Assembly (NCBI GenBank): GCA_027604005.1
Contig: JADGJT010000008.1
Span: 62,001 to 126,000 of the forward strand
DNA: 64,000 bases
Reading direction: 5' to 3'
From: Dinochytrium kinnereticum
Taxonomy: Eukaryota; Chytridiomycota; Chytridiomycetes; Chytridiales; Chytridiaceae
Within the stretch, counting starts at the first letter, position 1. Each line of letters begins with the position of its first letter. A program made the position numbers and the translations under genes. The notes under the pieces are model-generated. The model saw nothing but the letters and a program-made list of their open reading frames with translations. It was not told where the DNA came from and did not search any database. Positions 1-8,751 of the stretch are shown piece after piece.

Positions 1-3000
1 GGTAGCATCTTCGGCGTGATAGTCAATAGCAGCATGTTCCTTGACTGACTGACTAATTTCTCCCATATTTGAAACAGGAAGTTGAGCGTCTTCTGATCCT
101 GAGTGTTCACCAATTGCATCAGAGTAGTTATTCTCATTATCGGCTAATTCAGCACCTTCAGTCGCCAAATTCACTACGGATGAGGACTCCACGCCCGAAG
201 TAGGTGATTTATGACCCTCACTGCTTGATTTATCTGCTTCAGTTCCATATCCCTCTTTCGCCGTTAAGATATCCTCATTGTTCACAGCGGCGCCTTCCAA
301 TGATTCTTCTGCATACTCTTGCTGATGAGGTGTATAGTTCTGTACCTCCTTTTCGGCCTCATTAACAGTGCTTTTGTCATCAGCGCGTCCCTCAGATAGG
401 GAGATCCGGGAATCTCCAAAGTTTGACAGGATCGGGCCATCATCTCCTGTTCTATCGGCATGAGAAGCACTGTGGGTAGACTCATTATCCGCAATGTCCG
501 GTCCATTCCAATCCTTCTCAAGAAGCTCATGAACATGGTTAGGCGCCTCATTATTGACTGCGGTATATTCCTCGGGGTCATCACCAGGTGCAGGTTCAAC
601 GTTGCCTTGCGTGACAGGCTCAGTCGCTTCCGAAGTAGTAATGCCAACAGCCGCAATATCGGCAGCTCCATTTTCAATCTTTTCAGGAACTTCGTGAACA
701 GATACATGCGCCTTGCTTTCAACTGCATGGACGACATCTAGGGTAATACTTGAAGCCTTTTCACTGTCACCATAAGCAGCGGGGTCATTTGCCACCGAGG
801 TCGTCTCATCAGCTGGAGTATTGGCAGGTTCATCTACTCCATTGCCGCTCTTTTGAGGAGTCTGATAAGCAGCCTCAAGTACCTTACTGTCGGCGATATT
901 GCATAGATCCACAGCATCATTCGGGACAGCTTCACTGTCACCGTGCGTGATGCATTGAACTGCTTCTGCCGCAATCGACTCGCGAGTGTTTTCTGAGTCC
1001 AAAACCTCGGAGGGGTGACCTTCATTAACTTTGGACGATACTGGTTTATCAACCTCTTCCGGAGAATCCGAGACCTCCTCAACCGCTTGCTCCACCGCAG
1101 TAATACCTGATAAAACAAGGTTTGTATGTTCTATAACGCCAACATCAATCGCATCGCTAGAGCCGCCGCCGTTCACAGGCTCTGTAATACCGTCCACAGG
1201 CGTATCCACCATGGACGCAACAGCCTCGTCATTAGGAATGACCTCTGCAACAAAATTCTCCTCCAGCGGCATAGATTCAGATGGCATGATCTCTGCGTCA
1301 ATAGGTCCCGCAGCCTGTTCTTGACCAGAAACCACATCAACGCTTTCGTTATGTCCAAGCTCGGCAGCAAATTCGTCTGGCGCAAAATCCTCCACGTACG
1401 TTTCCTCTGCTTCAAATGCACTTTCATCTTCCTTCGCCTGAATCTTCTCGGCATTGACTTCCTCCGATGCCTCCTCTACGACCTGTTCCACGTTCCTCTC
1501 CTCAATTTCGTCGGCGTATTCGGCTCCTTCAAGTACAGCTGCGTTAGAAGTAGCAGGCGTGCTAGTCGCATCTTCAATAAGATTCTCGCTATAAGCCGCA
1601 TCCCTTCCTTCCTCTTCGTCACGTGAGGCATGAGCGTCGCTGGTAATAGCATCGTCGATGATTTCTGCTCGCTCATCTCCAGTAGAGGTCTCATCCGTGG
1701 TCGGATTGGCCATTATCTGTTCCTCCGTTTCAGCTGGTACAAAATCATCGACGTAGGCACTCTCATCTCCTGAATGCTCTTTTGTTAAATGGGTTTCATC
1801 GACGGTTTCATCTTTGATAGTTGAGTCGTCTATTGGGTCGGTCACAGAATTTCCCTGAAAGTCAGAGGTCTCGGCAGGTGCCTCGTGATCGTTAATGTGC
1901 ATATCTTCTGTCTCCTGAACATCTCGAACATTTTGGGCACTTTCATCAGGAACTGTGTCCATAGCCACCCCATCTACCATTATACTATCTTCAGTAACTT
2001 CTAACACCTGCGCGATATCCTGACAGCCGTCATTAACTCCTTGTTCACTATGGTAACTCTCATTCTGAGATACCTCTGCAGGCACATTATCCAGAGTATT
2101 GCCTTCAATCGCAAAGTCCTCGTCGTATGCAACCGCCTCTCCTTGTCGATTCTCTTGCTGCTTCTCGAAGGCAGAACTGTCGTGCATGTCGATGTCAAAG
2201 GATTCCTCAGGGGCTTGTATGGCCTCTTTCACCGCGTCGTGAGGAATAACCGCCTCTTGCGCGTCGATGCTATCGCCGAAAGCGTCCTGTATTGTCTTTA
2301 ATGGCCCTTCGTCAAACCTTTTCTCATCATCGAAGTGGTCTGCCTCATCGTGAACAAAACATGAGTTTTCAACGGTTTCCAAGACTTGAGGATCAGATCT
2401 ATCAGTTGCGTTGATAACTTCCTCGTCGCCGCCGACCACACCCCCGTCTGAAGTCATTGGTTGTTGCTCCTCTGATTTCTCACTGGGAATTGCGCCCATA
2501 ACCTCATCATCAACAAAACATGAGTTTTCAACGGTTTCCAAGACTTGAGGATTAGATCCATCAGTTGCATTAATAACGTTCTCGTCGCCGCCGACCAAAC
2601 ACCCGTCTGAAGTCAATAGTTGTTGCTCCTCTGATTTCTCACTGGGAATCGCGTCCATAACGGCAACATCATCTTGCAGCGCTACGGCCGCAGCGTTCTC
2701 AGCTCCTCGCGCTGTAGTTTCTGTCACGCCAACTTGTTTCTCAACCAACCCTTTCTTATCATAAAATTGTTGCAAGCTCCCAGATTTGGCGTGATCATCC
2801 AGAGTATTGGGGTTAGGATCTTCCGGGAGTCGATTGTAAGATGCAGAGTGGTCAGTAACAACCTCTGAGAGTCGGAGTTGCTCGGAGTTAGCGGGTTTAG
2901 ATATCTCGGCCGCCCAATCCTCGCTTGCGTCATTTTCCCATACTTCAGAAGCTTCCCCGATGCATGGTGGGGATTCATCGTGTGGTATTGATTCTGGGGT

Positions 3001-4569
3001 CTTTGATGCTACTTGCTCGTCTGTGCTTTTATACGAATCATCCTCCGTTAACGGCTTTGGGGCGTTCTCAAGATGCATGTCAACACGAGAATTCCTTGTA
3101 GATGGCATTTGGGCGTTCTCTGAAGGCTGAATAACACGAGAGTTGCTTATCGATGATTCCCGAACGATATCAACCTCAGTTTCATTCTCTTTAGACTTCT
3201 CACCGACATTCGCTATAACTGCATCAATCGTAGATCTTCCTTCCTCCAATTTCGGTCCCTTCCCTTTTGCAACCGCTTTTGCTTTTGGCTTCTGCCTCCT
3301 TCCAGTCCCCCCAATACCATCAGGCCTCATGTCCGGGTTAACGTAAGGCTGAGGTGGGGGTTTTGGTGTGCTCAGTTTCTGAATAACCTGCATGCTAACC
3401 TTCCTTGATGAGCTCTGAGGCACTCCCTTAGCAGGAGGATGCGGTTTCACAGACGACGAAGAGCAGGTCTCCTCAATCCAGGGCGTTTTCTTAGGAGCAG
3501 CAAGGCGATTAAAAAATTCATCGGGAGGTGGAGGTTTGTGCGAGTGTGGGGTTTCAGACGCGTCAGCGTGGTGTCGGCATTTGTCGGGGGCTGCTGAGAG
3601 TCGACGGAACACGTTACTGGTTGGAGCTTGAGCGGGTTTGGTTGGAGCTGTCTTTGCACGATTGGGAAGGTTGCAGTGTTGGTCTTTAGGCTTGGCGCAG
3701 TCAGAATTGCTTTTGGTGGGGTGAGGTACGCGGGGGTACTGAGGAGGCTTCGGGGTGTGGCGTGCGCGTGGCATTGGTTCGGCATCCTTTTGGGTTAGGG
3801 TAGAAACACTGTAAATAAATTGCAGGGACCTCAGGAGATGTACCTCCTCAACGCTCAATGTTCCTGTCGCGTAATACTTAAGATCGGTCGTGGAAACGTA
3901 AGGGTTTTGAATCCTTAGTAGGAATAGCCTTCGGAGATGCATCATTTCTATGTCGCGTTCTTTAAACGAGAAGGTTAGGTAAAGCCATACCAAAATGGAC
4001 AAAGTGTGCTCTGAGCGATCATTGGCAGTCATGAAGAAAAGAATGCAAGGAGTAAAACCAAAGAAAGAAATAGAAATAAGAAGATAGCCTTCACCTTGCT
4101 GCAGCCTCTGCGACAAAATCTCCAAAGGCCAGTGCCGATGAAATTCAAACCCTCTCAGTTCAACCAATGGTCTCAAAACTGGCACCCTTCTCAACAATAC
4201 CCGATCCTTACTGGGATCATAAAAAGGGTCATCAGCTTCGCCTGTCCGTCTTGTCATTACAGGGGGTCTCTCAATACCCTCCTGAAGCTGATTCTCCACC
4301 TCCGACACTTCTGCTCCATCGTGCGTTGGGGCAGCGGGTTGCACCGCAGGTTGATTTATAGGACGCGTTGGCTTTAACCGACGACGAGCGACAGCAGCAG
4401 CAGCATCATAATCTCTGAAGTTTGGCGGATAGTAAGTGAATCTGGCTATTTCCTTCTGCGGTGGCGCCGCCTCTCCTTGATGGCGGCTTTGAGGGGTGGC
4501 TTGTTGGTTGGTATTCTGTGATGTTGACTGCAGGGGTAGTGCTGGCAAAATGGCTGGAAGGGTGGTCAT
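1..4569 (-). CDS. Giant acidic low-complexity protein, N-terminal part (runs off left edge)
   Basis: I do not recognise this protein. One frame stays open from an ATG at 4569 to the window edge (1523 codons, no stop, no intron needed), so the C-terminus lies outside. Residues 1 to about 260 look folded or partly helical (IEMMHLRRLFLLRIQNPYVS, then a YYATGTLSVEEVHLL stretch). Residues about 265-430 are rich in Pro, Ser, Lys and Arg. From about residue 430 onward it is almost entirely Asp, Glu, Ser, Ala, Val and Asn with no visible domain and is probably disordered. Two adjacent 53-residue copies occur (see repeat at 2353-2670). A short intron inside 3790-4087 cannot be excluded, because the frame stays open across it. 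Existence of the gene is well supported by the very long open frame; function is unknown. Confidence 0.75.
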   Translation of the reverse strand, partial: MTTLPAILPALPLQSTSQNTNQQATPQSRHQGEAAPPQKEIARFTYYPPNFRDYDAAAAVARRRLKPTRPINQPAVQPAAPTHDGAEVSEVENQLQEGIERPPVMTRRTGEADDPFYDPSKDRVLLRRVPVLRPLVELRGFEFHRHWPLEILSQRLQQGEGYLLISISFFGFTPCILFFMTANDRSEHTLSILVWLYLTFSFKERDIEMMHLRRLFLLRIQNPYVSTTDLKYYATGTLSVEEVHLLRSLQFIYSVSTLTQKDAEPMPRARHTPKPPQYPRVPHPTKSNSDCAKPKDQHCNLPNRAKTAPTKPAQAPTSNVFRRLSAAPDKCRHHADASETPHSHKPPPPDEFFNRLAAPKKTPWIEETCSSSSVKPHPPAKGVPQSSSRKVSMQVIQKLSTPKPPPQPYVNPDMRPDGIGGTGRRQKPKAKAVAKGKGPKLEEGRSTIDAVIANVGEKSKENETEVDIVRESSISNSRVIQPSENAQMPSTRNSRVDMHLENAPKPLTEDDSYKSTDEQVASKTPESIPHDESPPCIGEASEVWENDASEDWAAEISKPANSEQLRLSEVVTDHSASYNRLPEDPNPNTLDDHAKSGSLQQFYDKKGLVEKQVGVTETTARGAENAAAVALQDDVAVMDAIPSEKSEEQQLLTSDGCLVGGDENVINATDGSNPQVLETVENSCFVDDEVMGAIPSEKSEEQQPMTSDGGVVGGDEEVINATDRSDPQVLETVENSCFVHDEADHFDDEKRFDEGPLKTIQDAFGDSIDAQEAVIPHDAVKEAIQAPEESFDIDMHDSSAFEKQQENRQGEAVAYDEDFAIEGNTLDNVPAEVSQNESYHSEQGVNDGCQDIAQVLEVTEDSIMVDGVAMDTVPDESAQNVRDVQETEDMHINDHEAPAETSDFQGNSVTDPIDDSTIKDETVDETHLTKEHSGDESAYVDDFVPAETEEQIMANPTTDETSTGDERAEIIDDAITSDAHASRDEEEGRDAAYSENLIEDATSTPATSNAAVLEGAEYADEIEERNVEQVVEEASEEVNAEKIQAKEDESAFEAEETYVEDFAPDEFAAELGHNESVDVVSGQEQAAGPIDAEIMPSESMPLEENFVAEVIPNDEAVASMVDTPVDGITEPVNGGGSSDAIDVGVIEHTNLVLSGITAVEQAVEEVSDSPEEVDKPVSSKVNEGHPSEVLDSENTRESIAAEAVQCITHGDSEAVPNDAVDLCNIADSKVLEAAYQTPQKSGNGVDEPANTPADETTSVANDPAAYGDSEKASSITLDVVHAVESKAHVSVHEVPEKIENGAADIAAVGITTSEATEPVTQGNVEPAPGDDPEEYTAVNNEAPNHVHELLEKDWNGPDIADNESTHSASHADRTGDDGPILSNFGDSRISLSEGRADDKSTVNEAEKEVQNYTPHQQEYAEESLEGAAVNNEDILTAKEGYGTEADKSSSEGHKSPTSGVESSSVVNLATEGAELADNENNYSDAIGEHSGSEDAQLPVSNMGEISQSVKEHAAIDYHAEDAT
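2353..2670 (-). repeat. Tandem duplication, two copies of a 159-bp unit in frame
   Basis: Two adjacent direct copies with a period of 159 bp (53 codons) lie inside the acidic ORF. The segment starting acatgagttttcaacggttt recurs 159 bp later (C at 2360 and 2519). Each copy encodes the order PSEKSEEQQ, TSDG, VGGDE, VINATD, PQVLETVENSCFV. The copies differ by scattered substitutions, so the duplication is not brand new, and the length is a multiple of three, which preserves the frame. Confidence 0.85.
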
Positions 4570-5559
4570 GATGGAAGCGGTGGTCGCTTTATGGAAGAAC
4601 CCAGTGAGTCGACACGTATGTACGTCAGCAAAATTGGTAAGCCGTCTACTGACTAGTGTTGTTGTAGATACCTGAAACGGCAGGCCCAACAGCGACGCAA
4701 TCAGATAACTGTAGATCTTAAACTGGTCGCATGAGTATATAAGATCCGAGGTATTAAAGGAATTCAAGGAAGTTTGTTAGGACTCTATAGATGCTGCAAC
4801 AAAGTAATATACGCGTTTCCTCCTAATGCACTACTGCTCGGCAGGTACCGCCTTCAATGCAGCGTGTAAGACAACGGCAATAATACCATGACATTAACAA
4901 TATGCCCCTCCTCTTTCCTGGGATCTGATTGAGCCATTCATTGTCCAAACGCCCAGACTCAGAATAAAAAAGGACTTTGTTTGCTCTTTCCCAATTACCA
5001 TTGGAAAGACCACCCCGCCTCATAAAAGCACCAGCCAGCATGCATTGGCATGAGGGTGGGTTTATTGCATTGATTGGGGTTCTTTTATCGTGTTGTTGAC
5101 TCACAAGTGGTCTGTAACTTGTGCTGACCTGGTTTAGGGCTTCGAAGAACTTCCTCGATGTACACGTTTGCTCCCTGGTTGTTCCCAGTAACTTCACGAA
5201 TGCAGGGTTGAAATTACTAGCCTTATAACAATATTAAATTGAGTATGGAACTGAGCGGGACACTGCTACAAGCCTCAAATTACAGACACAGTCAACGGTA
5301 ATGCCAATAGTTATAAGATAGGCAGTTTGTATGAACAAAGTCCATTACTCCCTTTGATATCACAAATCTTCATGCAAAAAGTGTTAAAGTATATTGACGG
5401 ACTAAACACAGATAACCGAAAAAAAAAAAGAAACATAAAAGCACTTTAAACATCATTGTACTTAGGAGCAGCCAAAAAAAACAAACAAAAAGACATGACC
5501 ATATCTGGTAAAAGAAGTTATCCCCAAATCAAATAGCAATGTAATAGACGAGCTTTTGC
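4570..5559. other. Intergenic, 990 bp, no supported gene
   Basis: This stretch lies between the start of the acidic ORF and the stop of the arrestin-like gene, both on the minus strand. It is AT-rich, with A-tracts near 5415 and 5475. A minus-strand open frame at 4823-5197 begins with GTG rather than ATG, has no recognisable motif and is not called. It probably holds the promoter of the acidic gene and the 3' flank of the arrestin gene. Confidence 0.6.
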
Positions 5560-6444
5560 TTAATGGAGCCTCTTCTTCCCCTTCCACACATCAGTATAGA
5601 TAGGAGGAGGTGGCAAATCACCATTTTCGACTAACGTTCCTTCATCATCTATGCCACCACCAATGTAGGCAGGCAGATCGGAATTCTCGGGGTCCTCAGC
5701 TCCCATCAACAGCCTGCGTATCCTCACCTCCTCCACTAGAGCCGCAAGGATAGAACCATCCTTGGACTGAACAATGCATCGGAGCACATACCGAACACCA
5801 TTCACAGGGTCAGTGGCGGGGAGGGTGCCAGGAATTTTAAAGAGGAACCTAAAATCGTGTGCACCAGGTCCTTGAAGACCCTGCGCGCTTGTAGAGTAAT
5901 GCCAAACTTCATGAGCTGAGCAGTACACCATCTCTGCATCCACGTCAGCACCATTTGTCCCAGCATTGGCCTTGGACGAAGATGCAGTCAAAGCCATGGA
6001 AGCAGTGCTATTCCTGTGAGGCAGTTGTCCCTTGATCCCACCGATAGAGGGATGAAGATAATCAGCCTTGAGTGATTGTGCAGAGTTCTCGGAATGAATG
6101 GTTGCAGTCGGAGATTGTTGGTAGCTCGGCGCAGGAGGGTATAGGTCATCATTCGGATCCGCCTCAGATTCCTCCTGCTGTAAAGCGATAGCTTTTGACG
6201 TAGCAGCGCCGTAGAGTTGAACAATAATGCTGTCGGCATGCTCGAGGTCTGAGGAAAGAGCAATGGAGACGGTGCCGGAGAGGTCAGTTCCAGGGGCACT
6301 GTCAGGTGCACCCCTGAGAGTAGTAGGTTGGTCGTCTAGGAAGACCTCCAGCGACAGGATGGAGGGGTTGTCGGATGGTGCGGGGGGTTTTATCGGGGTG
6401 AGGATCCATGAGGGCGTTGGCGTGCTTGAGGTTGCTTGCAGCAT
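5560..6444 (-). CDS. Arrestin-N-domain protein with PPxY motif (ART-like)
   Basis: Predicted 294-residue protein from the ATG at 6444. The frame is open upstream to 6825, but that extension starts at GTG and does not resemble the family. The N-terminal half reads like an arrestin N-lobe: LSLEVFLDD, then a PG..LSGTVSIALSSDL strand pair, then ADSIIVQLYG. The second half has the matching strand HDFRFLFKIPGTLPAT followed by GVRYVLRCIVQ. No arrestin C-lobe follows. The tail carries PPIY (residues 280-283) and LPAY (257-260). In fungi PPxY and LPxY motifs of arrestin-related adaptors recruit Nedd4/Rsp5 ubiquitin ligases for endocytosis of membrane proteins. That role here is inferred. The single-lobe length is short for the ART family. 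The true start could be one of several in-frame ATGs upstream of 6444. Confidence 0.6.
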   Translation of the reverse strand: MLQATSSTPTPSWILTPIKPPAPSDNPSILSLEVFLDDQPTTLRGAPDSAPGTDLSGTVSIALSSDLEHADSIIVQLYGAATSKAIALQQEESEADPNDDLYPPAPSYQQSPTATIHSENSAQSLKADYLHPSIGGIKGQLPHRNSTASMALTASSSKANAGTNGADVDAEMVYCSAHEVWHYSTSAQGLQGPGAHDFRFLFKIPGTLPATDPVNGVRYVLRCIVQSKDGSILAALVEEVRIRRLLMGAEDPENSDLPAYIGGGIDDEGTLVENGDLPPPPIYTDVWKGKKRLH

Positions 6445-6934
6445 ATTCGCTAGTGATGGTTTCCAGCTGTGTTTCCAGGAAAAATACACCCACAAATCAG
6501 CCAAGGATGGAATGACATGGAACAACGCGCCAACAAGAGCGAATTGAATGGCATTCGAAGAAAAGAGCGCGTGGCGGGGATAGGCCATTTTGCTATGTGT
6601 ATGCCGTTTGTAATGTGTTGACCCCATCTGATGAACTTGTGAAGGACCATTGGACGCCATGTAATAAGCTTGGGGAGCCCAATTGGTAGCATTCATTCGC
6701 GAACAATAATCTACTCTAATCGCATAGGTAGAGACGCGCTTCATCTCTGCATTTGTCCGTCTCGACACAACTGGCTCCCATCCATCGGTCGTTCCAGTCA
6801 GTTGCTCCAGTTGGGTTGGTATCACAGAGTGAATTCACGGGCAACCCCATCAGCAGCATGGAAAGGAAGGTGAGGAGCGGAGAGACACCCGCAGGACTCG
6901 CTGCTGGCCGGTCCCCATCAGAGATGCCTTGAGC

Positions 6935-8456
6935 ATGCGCATATTCTGCTATAGAATGCACATGACTGCTGGCTTTACTTCCGTTGCAATGATTCTCCAC
7001 TCGTCATGCATTGCAAAACAACTTTCGATTCTCCTCTCACCCGAATTCATTCTTCCACCTTCAACTCACTCGTTCCCACTCATATTTTACTTTCAATCCC
7101 AGCCACTGTCTCAGCGGCTGGCATCACTGTCAGGATCTCCTGGACGTTCAGAATCTTCATCATTGTCGTCGTCAATTGAGGATCTCCCAATACACACACC
7201 ACCCCTTCCCCCTCCTGTAGAGCAGGTCAGGCGGGATATTCGCATATATACAAAGTACTTCCAGAGATATGAATTGCTTATAGAATAGTGAGTATTCTTG
7301 CTGCTCTCTTTTGTGTGTTTACAAAAAAGGGGGCTTTTCACATGTTATTAGGAATCATAATTAACTCCTTGGTTGAACATGGATAACCAATTAACATGCT
7401 TCTATTCTGTTTCTCTAGCAAGAACCTACGGAATCCCAACCATTGCCCCCCAGGAATGTACATAAAGCCAAATTTCGACGATCTTCATGGTACTGCTTTA
7501 AGTCTATCTGTGGACATCACCCTTTGCGTTACTCTTTGCTTCATTTTGTTTGCAGCACCTCTTGTAGACCATTAATAGTTTCCTCGTTTATCAATCATAA
7601 CGTATTTTAGAATGGCATGGCGTGCTTTTTATTCATCGCGGCTATTTTAAAGAGGGAGTTTTCAAATTTATTATGAAAATCCCTGAAGGATACCCAGAAG
7701 AAGGACCGTCCGTACGATTCGTAACGGATATGTTCCATCCACTTATTGACAATCGCGATGGGCATTTTAGCTTGAGACAACAGTTCCCGCAGTGGAGGGC
7801 GCATAAGGATTACCTCTGCCATGTGCTTCATTACATCAAGAATTCATTCAAGGAGGCTGTTATGGCCAATCTCGAAGGTTTGCTTACCCTGACGTTTGGC
7901 TGCCTTGAGTTGCATTTTGTGATTGATTCAAGTAGTCACCGACTTATAATCTACTTATTTACATACAGAAATGCACTGTCCAAATCGCGAAGCACATCGC
8001 ATGTAAGTATCCGGCTAATTCTTCTTCCTTTCTTCAAAGTAGAAATGAACTCATATGAGCAATACATTTAGGTTCTTCATGGAGCGCCCCCTATTTGCAA
8101 AGCTTGCCGCTCAGTGCGCGCAGTTGTCAGCATCTGAAGGTATAGTCTTTGACAACGATGGTCCGCATGGGGAGGAAAATGAAGGCGAATCCCTTGTTCG
8201 CTTCAATCCCCTTCAGGAAGACGAATTCAAGGCTAAAAAGATTCAAATGCTGAGTTTTGTGGCTGTGAGTTATCTTATACTTACGTCCATTTCTTCACAT
8301 TTGACCTTTCCTGGTACATTGTGCTAAAGTTACTTTTGATAGCGCGCCAACGTCCCCCCGCCACCAACGATGGCCCAGCCAGCATCCCTGGAGGAGCAGC
8401 TTGTCTCAGGGCTAAAGAACGTCACAAGCAATCTGTCAAAGTTCCTTCAGTCTTAG
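6935..8456 (+). CDS. AKTIP: AKTIP/FTS-like ubiquitin E2 variant (catalytic Cys absent)
   Basis: Six exons join in phase: 6935-7287, 7419-7489, 7611-7877, 7969-8002, 8072-8264 and 8343-8456, giving about 343 residues. The UEV fold is clear: WHGVLFIHRGYFKEGVFKF, then MKIPEGYPEEGPSVRF, then FHPLIDNRDGHFSL where active E2s carry HPN..G..C. The catalytic cysteine is missing, as in animal AKTIP (Fused Toes). A C-terminal helix region follows (NREAHRMFFMERPLFAKLA, FNPLQEDEFKAKK), also AKTIP-like. FTS proteins form the FTS-Hook-FHIP complex that links early endosomes to dynein in animals and filamentous fungi. The N-terminal 90 residues are low-complexity and the start is uncertain; ATGs also occur at 6956, 6962 and 6989. 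Exon 4 is only 34 nt. Confidence 0.85.
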
Positions 8457-8751
8457 TAACCGCGCCGCTTCTATTTTCTGCGAATAAATTCACCTTTCAT
8501 CTGTCGTGATGCGTTTCGTTTTGTTCCAACGCTTGGACCTCAGCTGATCGAATTGTCACAGCATTTTGATTCCGCCGACTCTTTGCCTCCACACCCGTTT
8601 GCCCCATCAACCTACCGTCACAGGCTAACGTGTCCCGTCGCTGAAGGTCTTGCTCGTTAACAAGTAGTTACTGCTTAGGGGAGGAATTGTTTTCTGTTTG
8701 TAGTTGGGTGAAGAGACAGCGAAGGCACAGACGTGTCACAGCGACATTTCA
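8457..8751. other. Short intergenic spacer
   Basis: This spacer lies between the AKTIP-like stop and the ATG of the F-box gene on the same strand. An AATAAA at about 8483 could serve the upstream gene as a polyadenylation signal. An open frame from a TTG at 8704 runs into the next gene, but the first ATG is at 8752. Confidence 0.5.

Noticed and set aside
282..1694. Arg/Leu-rich minus-strand frames of about 70-150 codons near the left end
   Set aside because: They are out-of-frame shadows of the long acidic ORF; their Arg/Leu bias mirrors its Asp/Glu/Ser codons.
4823..5197. 124-codon minus-strand open frame
   Set aside because: It starts with GTG, has no recognisable motif and sits in an AT-rich intergenic stretch.
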